A stretch of 45,932 nucleotides of DNA from Eubacteriales bacterium (lineage in GTDB: Bacteria > Bacillota > Clostridia > Lachnospirales > Lachnospiraceae). Shown piece by piece: positions 17,840-27,108 of this stretch. Numbering within the stretch: the first letter of the stretch is position 1; the number at the start of each line of letters is the position of its first letter. Location of the stretch: assembly GCA_030524715.1 (NCBI GenBank), contig JAUNGB010000038.1:1-45932 (forward strand). Direction: 5' to 3'. The translations under genes and the position numbers were made by a program. The notes below the pieces were generated by a model. It was not told the origin of the DNA. It worked only from the letters and a program-made list of their open reading frames with translations, and made no database searches.

Positions 17840-17867
17840 TTATAGTTTAAACCTATGAAAACTATAA
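17840..17867. promoter_or_regulatory. Candidate LysR operator
   Basis: A perfect inverted repeat, TTATAGTTT (17840-17848) and AAACTATAA (17859-17867), with a 10-bp spacer. It contains the T-N11-A type symmetry used by LysR proteins and lies about 110 bp upstream of the LysR start. Confidence 0.5.
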
Positions 17868-17927
17868 TAAACTATATATTTTACAAATGTCAAGATGAGT
17901 GGTAAAGTTTATTCCATAAAAGGTTGT

Positions 17928-17976
17928 TCTACCTGTGCGGTTGCAATATTCTTGATATTCCAACCGCACAGGTAGA
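17928..17976. other. Long perfect hairpin in the leader of the CHR transporter genes
   Basis: Sixteen-bp perfect arms, TCTACCTGTGCGGTTG (17928-17943) and CAACCGCACAGGTAGA (17961-17976). The 17-nt loop can itself pair (AATAT/ATATT). It sits about 75 bp before the first transporter gene. What follows is GT-rich rather than a T run, so it is a poor terminator. Attenuator, RNA stability element, protein site or small mobile palindrome are all possible. Confidence 0.7.
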
Positions 17977-18052
17977 GGTTGTTGCTGTTTAGATCCGGGC
18001 CTTGTACCGGGTTATGGAACAGGAACTACACTCTGAGAAGGGAGGACTCTTC

Positions 18053-18700
18053 ATGAAGAAAGAGAAATTTAAAAACGGATTGATGCTTTTTGCATTCTTT
18101 TTTAAAATAGGCTGCTTTACCTTTGGGGGCGGCTGGAGTATTCTGGCGCAGATGGAACAGGAATTTGTAGTTAAAAAAAAGCTTATCAGCAAGGAAGAAC
18201 TGCTTGACTTGGTAGCTGTAGGGAAATCCGTACCGGGGATTATGATCACAAATATCAGTATGCTGTTCGGGTATCAGGTAGGAGGCTGGTTCGGCGGCGT
18301 CTGTGCGGTATTGGGAATTGTCTGCCCGGCTGTCCTGATCTTATCTGCCGTAGCCTATGGGTACGATTACCTGAAATCCAATGTCTGGTGCCGGTACGCT
18401 CTGGAAGGAATACAGGCGGCAGTCGTTCCCATTATTGGCTGTGCCGCTCTTTCCCTGGGCAAAGAGGTTTTCCGTACCAGAAAAGGCCGGGTTGTATGTC
18501 TGCTTGCGTTTCTTGCATGCGTATTTACACAGGTCAGCAACGTGGTCCTGGTTCTGATCGGCGTTGCGGCAGCTCTGATCCTTCCGGACAGTCCAGTACT
18601 ACAGCAGACAGCAGAAGCGCAGTCCGGTACAAAAATGTTTGCCCGTATAAAAAGAAGATTTGTTGATGAGAAGGGAGGAACAAAGAATGGTATATCTTGA
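18053..18700 (+). CDS. Half-size chromate transporter family (CHR) protein, first of pair
   Basis: A 215-residue membrane protein of the CHR (ChrA) superfamily with about six helices. The signature FFKIGCFTFGGGWSILAQM occurs near residue 15, followed by a P-G-rich VGKSVPGIMITNISMLFGY. Short-chain CHR proteins act as pairs of antiparallel halves, and here the second half overlaps by 14 bp. Known members export chromate, but in gut Clostridia the true substrate is unproven. The ATG at 18053 follows GGGAGG. An upstream in-frame extension to 18002 has no such site. Confidence 0.88.
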   Translation: MKKEKFKNGLMLFAFFFKIGCFTFGGGWSILAQMEQEFVVKKKLISKEELLDLVAVGKSVPGIMITNISMLFGYQVGGWFGGVCAVLGIVCPAVLILSAVAYGYDYLKSNVWCRYALEGIQAAVVPIIGCAALSLGKEVFRTRKGRVVCLLAFLACVFTQVSNVVLVLIGVAAALILPDSPVLQQTAEAQSGTKMFARIKRRFVDEKGGTKNGIS

Positions 18701-19241
18701 AATCTTTTTTTCTTTTGTCAAAATCGGTTTTACCAGTTTTGGGGGAATGTCCATGATTCCGCTGATTCTGGAGGAAATGGAAAAGCATTCCTGGATGACG
18801 GCGGAGGATCTTACCAATTTGGTAGCCATAGCGGAAATGACGCCGGGCCCTTTGGGGATAAATTGCGCCACATTTGCCGGAACACAGACAGCGGGAGTTT
18901 TAGGAGGCGTGATCGCGGTAGCGGGAGTTCTGACGCCTGCATTTACCCTGACCCTGCTTGTGGCGGTTTTTTTCACAAGGTTTAAAAAAAGCAGAGTCAT
19001 GCAAAAAATAATGAGCTATGTAAAGCCTGTCTGTATCGCCATGATCCTGGCAGTGATTCTTACGCTCAGCGAAGAAAATTACAGTATGGAAGGAAAACCT
19101 GACTGGATTGCTGTGGGGATCGGCCTTGTTATGTTCTTCCTGATCCAGAAGAGAAAATGGTCTGTTCCCAAGGTTATTGGGTGTTCGGCAGTTCTTGGAA
19201 TTGTTTTGTACGGCATCGTTCCTCAGCTTAGGCCTTTTTGA
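18687..19241 (+). CDS. Half-size chromate transporter family (CHR) protein, second of pair
   Basis: A 184-residue CHR-family membrane protein. It has FVKIGFTSFGGMSMIPLIL at the N-terminus and IAEMTPGPLGINCATFAG, the counterparts of the motifs in the preceding gene. It starts inside the end of that gene (ATG 18687, with GGGAGG upstream), so the two are translationally coupled and likely form a heterodimer. The C-terminus is short and hydrophobic. Substrate as for its partner is unproven. Confidence 0.88.
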   Translation: MVYLEIFFSFVKIGFTSFGGMSMIPLILEEMEKHSWMTAEDLTNLVAIAEMTPGPLGINCATFAGTQTAGVLGGVIAVAGVLTPAFTLTLLVAVFFTRFKKSRVMQKIMSYVKPVCIAMILAVILTLSEENYSMEGKPDWIAVGIGLVMFFLIQKRKWSVPKVIGCSAVLGIVLYGIVPQLRPF

Positions 19242-19269
19242 TTGTCTAAATCTTAAAGTTTAGTATAAT
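19242..19269 (+). promoter_or_regulatory. Promoter of the AraC/GH39 regulator
   Basis: TTGTCT (19242-19247), a 16-bp spacer and TATAAT (19264-19269), beginning right after the CHR stop codon. The spacer contains CTAAA...TTTAG symmetry that could be an autoregulatory site. Confidence 0.6.
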
Positions 19270-19361
19270 GCGGTATACTTTGAACTGTCTGGCAAATTTC
19301 TTGTTTTACGCAAAAGGGTGTGGTAAAATTATTGGAAACACACATGAAGGTGGAAGAAGAT

Positions 19362-21776
19362 ATGGACAGTAATCGTATGAATTACAGCGTACAAAGAGCG
19401 GCTGCCGGGGAAGAGAACATCGGAACCGGCCTTCTTATTATGTGCCTGTTGGAAGGCGAGATGACGCTGCAATATCAGGGGGAGCGATACCGGATGAAGC
19501 GGGAGGATGTGTTATTGATTAATCCGGGCGTCAGTTATACGATCCGTGATGTGAACCATGCAGTGTATGGGGAAGCCTCATTTTCCATAAGGATGATAAC
19601 GGAAGTGCTGCAGAGCAATCGTAAATTCTTTTATTGTAATTCGGTGGTGGATAACAGTCATTCCTATCAGGATCTGCGGGACATTTTTTTCCAGCTTACC
19701 GTGGAATATATTTCCCGCACACATCAGAGCAGATGTTATATGGACAGTCTGCTCTTAAAACTATTGGATTGCCTTGTGGAACATTATCAGCCTGACCAGA
19801 AAGCTATGGAAATATATGAGACTGAAAATGACGCGAGGATGAGAGAAATCATGCAGTATATTATCACTAATCTGGACCAGGAGATCAGTTTGAACGAACT
19901 GGCGGAGAAGATGTTCGTATCTGCATCTACATTGTCGCGTATTTTTAAGAAAAATACCGGAGAGTATTTTGCTGATTATGTGATGCAGCTCAGAGTTAAG
20001 AATGCTGTAAGTCTTCTGGAGCATTCCGGACAGAATATGCTGCAGATAGCGGTTGCTTGCGGGTTTGCTAATTCTGCTTCCTTTAACAGAGCGTTCCGCA
20101 AGATCATGGGAGTAACTCCTACAGAGTATCGGGAAGCATACCAGAGCAGCAGGGAACAAGAAGAGAAAATATCTGCTCCTGAACCGGATATTTGTAAGGA
20201 ACTAAGGCAGAAGGGGTATGAGTTTGGCAAGAAGGAACGGGAAGAAATGCTCCGTCTCGACCTGAAGAACAATCAGGGGCGAAAGTATCAAAAGCCGTGG
20301 AATCTGATGATCAATATCGGCCCGATCTGGGATTTGAATCAGGCTAATGTACAGTTTCATACATTGTATTTAAATGAGCAGCTTCATTTTCAATATATCA
20401 GGCTCTGGAATGTTTTTTCCAGAAAAATGATGATCAACAATGGAAAAACGATCGGACAGTACAATTATGATGCGGTTAATCAGGTGCTGGATTTTCTTGT
20501 ACAGCATCGGCTGAAACCGTTTCTTGATCTGGGACGCAGACCGGATACGGCGCTTCGCTCTTTTAGGAACGAAGTATTTTTTGAGGAACAATATATACCC
20601 TTTGAATCCAGAGAAAACTGGGAATGCATGATAGAAGATTTTTTCAGCCATATTGTATCCCGCTACGGGCAGGAAGAGGTATCCGGTTGGGTTTTTGAAC
20701 TAAGCCGTGATTGCATTCATGGAGATAGTCTGCCTCAATACCGCCTGTATCAGGAGGAACAGTATGATTTTTTCGATGCATGGAGATATCTCTGGCAGAC
20801 AGTCAAAAAGAAGATACCAGCCGCCAGATTTGGAGGAGTTACAGGGATTGTGGTCAAAGACTGGAAGTTTTTGCTTGACTTTTATAAAAGATGTAATACG
20901 GAAAATGTCAGGCCGGATTATGTGTCTTTTCTCATGTTTCCTTATGACGTCCGCAGTAATCAGGAAACACAGACAACGAGGATCCTTTCACAGGATAAGG
21001 AATATGAAGAGAACCAGATCCGTGAGATACGGAAGCTGCTGAAACAGACCGGAATGGAAGAAACGCCGCTTTATATTACGGAGTGGAATAATACGATCTC
21101 CAACAGGAACTATCTCAATGACAGTTGTTACCGGGCCGCTTATATTGTGAAAAAGGCAGCAGCGATTTCAGAGCAGGTGGATATGTTGGGAATCATGGGC
21201 GGAACAGACTGGGTATCCAGCCATATGGATACGGTTGGAATCGTGAATGGCGGAATTGGTCTGCTGACGAAGGACACCATTAGAAAGCCGGCATATTTTG
21301 CAGTCGATTTTCTGAATCAGCTTGGAGATTATCTTCTGGCGAAAGGGGAGAATTATATTGCCACCCGGAAGGAAAACGGCGACATTTATATTCTCTGTTA
21401 TTATTATTCATGGTTCAAAAGAAGTTATTTCCTTGAGGAAGAGGATGTTGATCTGCGGAAATATCATTCTTTAGTATTTGAAGAGGAAGAGCCCCTTCAT
21501 TTGAATATCCGGCTGGAAAATCTAAAAGAAAGTGGAGAATATTATCTGAAAAAGCGTACTTTAAACAGGAGGCACGGGAGCATACTGAATGAATGGGAAG
21601 AGTTTCAGTACGACGTCCGGCTTACAAGGCAGGATGTGAAATATTTGCAGGGAATCAGTTTCCCGACGCTTTCCCAGAGCCGGAAAGTGGTGACAAAGGG
21701 GAATCATACGTTGGATATGAAAGTGACCATGGAACCGCATGAGATCAGCCTGATCCATATTTTTTGCAGAACATAA
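19362..21776 (+). CDS. AraC family regulator fused to a degenerate GH39-like domain
   Basis: A protein of about 804 residues. An N-terminal cupin-like sensor (about 1-140) is followed by an AraC DNA-binding domain (about 155-260) with two helix-turn-helices: ISLNELAEKMFVSASTLSRI and MLQIAVACGFANSASFNRAF. About 500 residues resembling a glycoside hydrolase family 39 TIM barrel complete it. Where active GH39 xylosidases have W-x-F-E-x-W-N-E-P, this protein has GWVFELSRD, so the acid/base Asn-Glu is missing; a TEWNN near the nucleophile position remains. I infer a sugar-sensing, non-catalytic domain. The start is uncertain: ATG 19362 has AGGTGG eight bases upstream, while 19344 or GTG 19320 would add 6 or 14 residues. 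It precedes the C-glycoside operon and probably controls it. Confidence 0.83.
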   Translation: MDSNRMNYSVQRAAAGEENIGTGLLIMCLLEGEMTLQYQGERYRMKREDVLLINPGVSYTIRDVNHAVYGEASFSIRMITEVLQSNRKFFYCNSVVDNSHSYQDLRDIFFQLTVEYISRTHQSRCYMDSLLLKLLDCLVEHYQPDQKAMEIYETENDARMREIMQYIITNLDQEISLNELAEKMFVSASTLSRIFKKNTGEYFADYVMQLRVKNAVSLLEHSGQNMLQIAVACGFANSASFNRAFRKIMGVTPTEYREAYQSSREQEEKISAPEPDICKELRQKGYEFGKKEREEMLRLDLKNNQGRKYQKPWNLMINIGPIWDLNQANVQFHTLYLNEQLHFQYIRLWNVFSRKMMINNGKTIGQYNYDAVNQVLDFLVQHRLKPFLDLGRRPDTALRSFRNEVFFEEQYIPFESRENWECMIEDFFSHIVSRYGQEEVSGWVFELSRDCIHGDSLPQYRLYQEEQYDFFDAWRYLWQTVKKKIPAARFGGVTGIVVKDWKFLLDFYKRCNTENVRPDYVSFLMFPYDVRSNQETQTTRILSQDKEYEENQIREIRKLLKQTGMEETPLYITEWNNTISNRNYLNDSCYRAAYIVKKAAAISEQVDMLGIMGGTDWVSSHMDTVGIVNGGIGLLTKDTIRKPAYFAVDFLNQLGDYLLAKGENYIATRKENGDIYILCYYYSWFKRSYFLEEEDVDLRKYHSLVFEEEEPLHLNIRLENLKESGEYYLKKRTLNRRHGSILNEWEEFQYDVRLTRQDVKYLQGISFPTLSQSRKVVTKGNHTLDMKVTMEPHEISLIHIFCRT

Positions 21777-21888
21777 GAAAGCGAGTCTTGAACAGATATG
21801 CAGAGCTTCGTTTTGGAGGTATGTCAGCGCATCTGACTAGAATCCTGCTTTAGAATGTGTTTGTGAGAATAGAAAATGAAAAGGACAG

Positions 21889-21938
21889 CCGCCCGTGCAA
21901 CAGATGATGTCGATCTGTTGCACGGGCAGTTTTTTTTG
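21889..21938 (+). terminator. Intrinsic terminator after the AraC/GH39 regulator
   Basis: A perfect 15-bp stem (GCCCGTGCAACAGAT with ATCTGTTGCACGGGC), a 7-nt loop, then AGTTTTTTTT. It separates the regulator's transcript from the transporter operon. Confidence 0.93.
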
Positions 21939-22000
21939 TGCATTTTTGAAAAAAATGGACAGGATTTTGAAATTCCTGAAGAGAGAAGAACGGCGTCTTT

Positions 22001-22009
22001 TGCTAAAAT
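22001..22009 (+). promoter_or_regulatory. Extended -10 promoter of the C-glycoside operon
   Basis: An extended -10, TGC-TAAAAT (22001-22009), without a recognisable -35, as expected for a promoter that needs an activator such as the AraC protein upstream. CATCAA and TTGATG lie just downstream in inverted orientation. Transcription would begin about 65 bp before the symporter. Confidence 0.45.
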
Positions 22010-22079
22010 ATAACCATCAAATAATTAACAGACCGGTTGTTGATGAAAGGTAAATAAGAAAAAAAGAGGTAAAACAATC

Positions 22080-23438
22080 ATGGAGAAAAAACGCAAAGCC
22101 ACAAAAGCGGCCACAATCTGTTATGGATTTGGTGATCTGGCTTCTCAGTTTGTATGGACGTATGTGGGATCTTACTTAACCATCTATTACACGGATATCG
22201 TAGGTCTGGTGCCAATCGCAGTTTCGGTGATCATGATGCTTGCACGGATCTGGGATGCGGTCAATGATCCGATGATGGGTGCGATCGCAGAGAGAACCAG
22301 ATCCCGGTTCGGTCGTTTCCGTCCGTACATTGCATTTGGCGCTCCGCTGCTTGCAATTTTCAGCGTACTGACCTTTACGAATCCCTTCGGGGGTAGTTCG
22401 GCCGCGGGCGTGATCTGGGCAGGAGCGATCTACATTATAGCAGGAATGTTGTATACACTGGTAAATATCCCGTATGGCGCGCTTGCAGCCGTTATGACGG
22501 AAGATGCAGATCAGCGGAACGTGCTGAACACATCCAGAAATATCGGAATGAATCTGGGTATGGTGATCGTAAACGGAGTATCGGCAGGACTTGCCCTGAA
22601 ATTTTCCGGAGCAGGCGCAGAAGTTGCAAATGGACACGGGTACATGATGGTGGCATTGATCTATGCGATTATTTCTGTACCAATGTTCCTGGTCGTATTC
22701 TTTACCTCCAGGGAGGTAGTACAGCCGGTGGGAAATCCGCAGACCTTCTCCTTTAAGGATACGGTCAGTAATCTGGTAAAGAACAAATATCTCATGATCA
22801 TTACGCTGATCATGGCGCTGCAGATGACCGCTTTCATGGGGAGAATCGCAGTTACCAGCTATTATGTGATCTACTGTTTGGGTTCCTTTACGATGATCGC
22901 GCTGATCATGACCATCCCGTCTATCGGCGGCATCATTGGCTCCTTCTTTGTTCCGTTCTTTGCAAAAAAAATCGGAAAAAGAAATGTGCTGATGGGTTCC
23001 ATGATCATTCAGGGAATCGGATTACTCATCATGTATCTGGCGCCTTTTGACAACATGAAGATGGTACTGGCAGGCGATATCATTTTCGGACTGTTCAATG
23101 TAGGTTTTCCAATGAGTTTGTCTATGGTTGCAGATTCTGTGGACTATATGGAATTAAAGGCAGGCGTTCGGACAGACGGCACGGCATATGCAACCTATGG
23201 TCTTGCAACAAAATTCGGAAATGCGGTAGGCGGCGCGTTTGGAATTATGATCATGAGCGCGTTCGGATATGTGGCAAATGCCGAGCAGACAGCCGGAGCG
23301 CTGAAAGGTATTAATATTACGGTGAATCTGATCCCTGCGATCATCTTTTTCCTTGCGGCGGCAGTATGCCTGCTCTGGAACATGAGTGATAAGGATGCAG
23401 ATGATATCCGGGCACAGTTAAGAGAAAAATATAAATAA
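22080..23438 (+). CDS. GPH-family (MelB-like) sugar:cation symporter
   Basis: A 452-residue protein with twelve predicted membrane helices of the glycoside-pentoside-hexuronide:cation symporter family. Typical motifs are [12 protein letters not shown] at the N-terminus, [29 protein letters not shown] after helix 2 and the mid-protein YVIYCLG region. It would import a glycoside with Na+ or H+. Being first in an operon with C-glycoside deglycosidase-type genes, its likely cargo is an intact C-glycoside or a related plant glycoside, by inference. AGAGGT lies before the ATG. The next gene starts 16 bp after its stop. Confidence 0.9.
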   Translation: MEKKRKATKAATICYGFGDLASQFVWTYVGSYLTIYYTDIVGLVPIAVSVIMMLARIWDAVNDPMMGAIAERTRSRFGRFRPYIAFGAPLLAIFSVLTFTNPFGGSSAAGVIWAGAIYIIAGMLYTLVNIPYGALAAVMTEDADQRNVLNTSRNIGMNLGMVIVNGVSAGLALKFSGAGAEVANGHGYMMVALIYAIISVPMFLVVFFTSREVVQPVGNPQTFSFKDTVSNLVKNKYLMIITLIMALQMTAFMGRIAVTSYYVIYCLGSFTMIALIMTIPSIGGIIGSFFVPFFAKKIGKRNVLMGSMIIQGIGLLIMYLAPFDNMKMVLAGDIIFGLFNVGFPMSLSMVADSVDYMELKAGVRTDGTAYATYGLATKFGNAVGGAFGIMIMSAFGYVANAEQTAGALKGINITVNLIPAIIFFLAAAVCLLWNMSDKDADDIRAQLREKYK

Positions 23439-23454
23439 AAAAGGAGACAGAAAC

Positions 23455-24327
23455 ATGTATACATATAATAAAAAAGGCCCAAAGCGCGGTGTGGCGCTGT
23501 ACAGTTATTCCGCTGAATTTGGAATGACAAAGACACTGGAAGACTGCTTTGAGGATCTCTGTGACATGGGCGCCCATGGAGTGGAGATCTTAGCAAACAC
23601 GCATATTGAAAACTATCCGTATCCTACGGATGAATGGGTGGAAAAATGGTGGCGTCTCTGTGATAAATATGAAATTGTTCCCGTGGAATACGGTAACTGG
23701 ATCGACTCTCATGTGCTCGGCGGCAGAGATCTGACAACAGAGGAATCTGTGGAGATGTTAAAAAGAGATATCCGTCTGGCACACCGGTTGGGATTTACGG
23801 TGATGCGTACCAAGATGCCTGTGATCAACGACCTTCTGGAGCCGGTAAAGAACTGGCGCGAGATCATCAAAGGCGCGCTTCCGCTGGCGGAAGAACTGGG
23901 GATCAAGATGTGTCCGGAGATCCATACCCCTTCTAATCTGAAAGGAAAACTGGTTACAGATTTTGTGGATTTTATCAAAGAAACAGAAACGAAGAATTTT
24001 GGACTGAATATTGACTTTTCCGTATTTCGTACGGAATTTAAGGAAGGAGAATGGAAGGATCCGAACTATACCCCGAATCAACCGGAAGATATCATCCCGT
24101 TACTTCCGTATATCTATTGCTGCCATGCGAAATTTATCAATATGAGCGATGATTTCCAGGAGACGACCATTCCATATCCGGAGATCATCCGAGTGATGCA
24201 GGAGCATGGATATGAGGGATATCTTCTCAGCGAATATGAAGGCGCAGACAAATATGATGATGGCTATGAAGTAGGACAGACTTTAAGAAAACAGCATATC
24301 ATGCTGAAAAATTTATTGGGAGATTAA
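23455..24327 (+). CDS. Putative C-glycoside deglycosidase alpha subunit (TIM-barrel isomerase fold)
   Basis: A 290-residue protein of the sugar phosphate isomerase/epimerase (AP-endonuclease 2-like TIM barrel) superfamily. Likely divalent-metal ligands are Glu155 in CPEIHTP, Asp187 in LNIDFSV, His224 in YCCHAKF and Glu260 in LLSEYEG. In C-glycoside deglycosidases this fold is the catalytic alpha subunit, which cleaves the C-C bond of a 3-oxo-C-glucoside with Mn2+. The assignment rests mainly on the neighbour: a DUF6379 beta subunit starts 10 bp downstream. Alone, it could be called only an isomerase-like protein. AAGGAG precedes the ATG. Confidence 0.78.
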   Translation: MYTYNKKGPKRGVALYSYSAEFGMTKTLEDCFEDLCDMGAHGVEILANTHIENYPYPTDEWVEKWWRLCDKYEIVPVEYGNWIDSHVLGGRDLTTEESVEMLKRDIRLAHRLGFTVMRTKMPVINDLLEPVKNWREIIKGALPLAEELGIKMCPEIHTPSNLKGKLVTDFVDFIKETETKNFGLNIDFSVFRTEFKEGEWKDPNYTPNQPEDIIPLLPYIYCCHAKFINMSDDFQETTIPYPEIIRVMQEHGYEGYLLSEYEGADKYDDGYEVGQTLRKQHIMLKNLLGD

Positions 24328-24337
24328 GGAGGACATT

Positions 24338-24781
24338 ATGGAAAAACAGGTAATTCAGTCAGTTGGTTTCAGAAACAGAAAGGATGAAGCAGGGAACGTA
24401 ACCGGTTTTCAGTTTAAGGTAAGACTGCCGTATTACAGGGGAATTTTCCTGTCACAGATCCGTCCGGGAACTCTGTATGTAGACGGAGAGAAGATTGAAA
24501 AAGAACAAATTGTCTGGAATATCAACGGTGAAGATTATACAAATGAGGAAATGGAAACGGATTTCCAGACACACTGGTCCGTTACGACGCCGGCAGTGTT
24601 AAAGGTGAAAAAAGAGGGAGGTTTAAGTCAGGGATATCACGATCTGAAGTATGGCTTCTGTTTTACCTCGTCTTATATGCCGCCGATTGTTCAGGATCAT
24701 CTTGATCCGGATCAGGAAAGCATGATATTTATGCCGGAATTCGGACACCACGTAAATGAGAGAAGGCTGCTGATCGTATGA
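24338..24781 (+). CDS. Putative C-glycoside deglycosidase beta subunit (DUF6379)
   Basis: A 147-residue beta-rich protein. The stretch VTGFQFKVRLPYYRGIFLSQ, then LYVDGEK, matches what I know of the DUF6379/C-glycoside deglycosidase beta-subunit family (small partners in DgpBC, CarBC and DfgAB complexes), and so does the length. The beta subunit packs on the TIM-barrel subunit to shape the active site. It is translated right after the alpha-like gene with AGGAGG before its ATG, so stoichiometric co-expression is likely. No signal peptide is present. The family call is from memory of the family's motifs. Confidence 0.78.
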   Translation: MEKQVIQSVGFRNRKDEAGNVTGFQFKVRLPYYRGIFLSQIRPGTLYVDGEKIEKEQIVWNINGEDYTNEEMETDFQTHWSVTTPAVLKVKKEGGLSQGYHDLKYGFCFTSSYMPPIVQDHLDPDQESMIFMPEFGHHVNERRLLIV

Positions 24782-24837
24782 CCACTGTATAACATATACA
24801 GGATTCGGAATGAAAAAAGAAAGCGAGGAATAAAAAA

Positions 24838-25677
24838 ATGAGTAAAAAACTTCCAGTTGGTATTCAGGTGTATGGGTTGAGAGATCTTCTGGAGAATACG
24901 CCGGAAAATTTTAAGGATGTTATGCTGAAAGTAAAAGCGATGGGATATGACGGGGTAGAGCTTGCCGGGTTATACGGACTGCAGCCGGAATACATCAAAG
25001 AAGTTCTTGACGAAGCAGGACTGGTTCCGGTCAGCGCCCATGTGGCATTTGCGGAAATGATGGAGAATCTGGACCAGATCATTCAGGATTATTCTGCGAT
25101 CGGTGTGAAATATCTGGTTATGCCATATATGGCAGAGGAATACCGGCCGGTGAATCCGGAAGGGTTTGAGAAGTTTCTTCCGCTTCTGAATGAGGTCGGA
25201 AAGAAAATCCATGATGCAGGCATGACATTTTTGTACCACAATCATGATTTTGAATTTGTAAAGCTTCCGGACGGCAGATGGGGGTATGACGCCATGTTTG
25301 AGGCAATCCCCCACGATCATCTGATGTCGGAACTGGATACCTGCTGGTGTGATGTTGCAACCGGTCAGGCGGCAGAATTTGTCCGAAAGTATACAGGGCG
25401 GATCCCGGTGGTACATCTGAAAGATTACATCAAAAAGGGTGAAGTAAAAAATATGTATAAGCTCATCGGTATTGATACGGATGAAGAGGAAGGGGATACC
25501 GGATATTTCGGATTCCGTCCGGTGGGCTTTGGACAGATGGTCTGGGAAGAAATTCTGGACGCATCCGTGGAAGCAGGAGCGGAATGGGTGATCGTAGAGC
25601 AGGATGAACACTATGAAACAGATCCGCTGGAATGCGCAGGAAGAAGCCGTGAATACCTGAAAATCCTCGGCTGGTAG
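24838..25677 (+). CDS. Sugar phosphate isomerase/epimerase family protein
   Basis: A 279-residue TIM-barrel protein with the conventional metal site of the family: Glu139 in YHNHDFEF, Asp167 in SELDTCW, His193 in VVHLKDY and Glu254 in VIVEQDE. The YHNHDFEF motif is typical of 3-keto-sugar or inosose-handling members. It is a different subfamily from the deglycosidase-type alpha subunit two genes upstream. In this operon it may isomerise or release the oxidised sugar (3-oxo-glucose chemistry), or act as a 3-keto-glycoside hydratase/lyase. That role is inferred. GAGG lies upstream of the ATG, 56 bp after the previous stop. Confidence 0.85.
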   Translation: MSKKLPVGIQVYGLRDLLENTPENFKDVMLKVKAMGYDGVELAGLYGLQPEYIKEVLDEAGLVPVSAHVAFAEMMENLDQIIQDYSAIGVKYLVMPYMAEEYRPVNPEGFEKFLPLLNEVGKKIHDAGMTFLYHNHDFEFVKLPDGRWGYDAMFEAIPHDHLMSELDTCWCDVATGQAAEFVRKYTGRIPVVHLKDYIKKGEVKNMYKLIGIDTDEEEGDTGYFGFRPVGFGQMVWEEILDASVEAGAEWVIVEQDEHYETDPLECAGRSREYLKILGW

Positions 25678-25738
25678 AAATGAAAATGAGCAGAAATGAT
25701 GTAGAAATGATCTGGAAATGATAAGGAGATAAATTGAG

Positions 25739-27019
25739 ATGAAAGAAATCAGAATTGCAATTATCGGAACGGGAATGATTTCCCACAGACATATGACCGT
25801 GATCCGGAACCTTCAGGAAAAAGGCCAGGCATTGAAAGTCGTTGCCGCAGCGGAAATTGACAAAAACAAGCTGGAAGCATTTGGAAAACAGTATGGGATA
25901 CCGGAAGAAAATCTGTATCAGGATTTCCGTGAAATGTTAAAGAGGGACGATATTGACGAGGTAGAAGTATGCGTGCATAACAATCTCCATACATCTGTGG
26001 CGACTGCTGTAATGGAAGCGGGATTTGACTGCTATTCGGAAAAACCGATGGCGGCCAGCTATGCGGACGCGAAAATTCTGTACGATGCACAGAAAAAATA
26101 CGGGAAAAAACTGGCGGTACAGATCAGTTCCATCTATAATCCGCAGACACGGATCGCGAAGAAAATGATCGAAGAGGGAAAACTCGGAAAAGTATACCAC
26201 GTCAGAAGCGTGGGGCACAGACGGCAGGGACGTCCCGGCTATGATATGCCGTTCTTCAGTCAGGACTTTATCAATCCAAAGGTCGGCGTACACGGTCCTC
26301 TCTTTGATCTGGGAATCTACCATCTTGCACAGATGCTTTACGTGCTCGGAATGCCGGAGCTGGAAAGCGTATACGGTTTCCAGTCCTGCGACTATTGGAC
26401 TGATGAGAGAATCGATAAGATCACACACCGGACTGCCCCGGTGGAAGATCTCGGCGTAGGCATGGCTCGCTTCAAAGGCGGACTGTCCATGGATATTTTT
26501 GAAGACTGGGCAATGCATATGGATGAGATCGGAACAAGCTTTATCGCAGGCTCACAGGGCGGCCTGAAATTCATAGACGTGGATACCACAGGAGGCCCGC
26601 TGGCAGTCCCCAAGGGCGGCACGATTGTAGGAGGCGGCGCGCTGCAGAATCCAAAGCTGATGTGGTTCGGCGTTGATGCGGACGGAAATCTGTTTGAGAA
26701 CAAACTGGATTGCGCCATCGGGGATATTACCGGCCAGCAGGAACTGATGCTCCATCCGGAGATGGAGAAGTATAACGATAACCAGCTTCAGTGGTATTCC
26801 TATCTCAGGGGAGAACTGGACGATACAACAAGGATTGATTCTCCGTATATCGCAATGCAGACAGCGTTTCTTTCCGAGGGCGTGGTACTTTCCAGCGAAC
26901 TCGGGCGCAGCGTAACGGCAGAGGAGATCAAAGCGCTGTCTAAATCTATTGCGCTTCGGGAGCAGGAGACTCCTTTTGGAACGATCAAGTACAATTTTGA
27001 CGAATATAAACCGGAATAA
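25739..27019 (+). CDS. Gfo/Idh/MocA family NAD(P)-dependent oxidoreductase (first)
   Basis: A 426-residue oxidoreductase. The Rossmann motif GTGMISHRH lies at residues 10-18, the family EKP motif is in YSEKPMAASYA, and the C-terminal alpha/beta domain has DLGIYHLAQML. It is longer than the typical 330-370 residues. In C-glycoside operons such an enzyme oxidises the C3 hydroxyl of the glucosyl group, which allows C-C cleavage, or re-reduces the released 3-oxo-glucose. Two paralogues here would suit both steps. Which does which cannot be told from sequence. AAGGAG precedes the ATG. Confidence 0.88.
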   Translation: MKEIRIAIIGTGMISHRHMTVIRNLQEKGQALKVVAAAEIDKNKLEAFGKQYGIPEENLYQDFREMLKRDDIDEVEVCVHNNLHTSVATAVMEAGFDCYSEKPMAASYADAKILYDAQKKYGKKLAVQISSIYNPQTRIAKKMIEEGKLGKVYHVRSVGHRRQGRPGYDMPFFSQDFINPKVGVHGPLFDLGIYHLAQMLYVLGMPELESVYGFQSCDYWTDERIDKITHRTAPVEDLGVGMARFKGGLSMDIFEDWAMHMDEIGTSFIAGSQGGLKFIDVDTTGGPLAVPKGGTIVGGGALQNPKLMWFGVDADGNLFENKLDCAIGDITGQQELMLHPEMEKYNDNQLQWYSYLRGELDDTTRIDSPYIAMQTAFLSEGVVLSSELGRSVTAEEIKALSKSIALREQETPFGTIKYNFDEYKPE

Positions 27020-27025
27020 GAATTA

Positions 27026-27081
27026 TGCAGAGCGTAGTCGGTAACGGCGTGCAGTGGGATAGCGCAGGCTGCGCTCTGTAT
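27026..27081 (+). other. Intergenic hairpin between the two oxidoreductase genes
   Basis: GCAGAGCG and CGCTCTG flank a 35-40 nt loop in the 89-bp gap before the next start codon. No T run follows. It may stabilise or process the operon mRNA. Confidence 0.4.
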
Positions 27082-27108
27082 GGAATCGAATGAATGGAGG
27101 ATGAAAAT

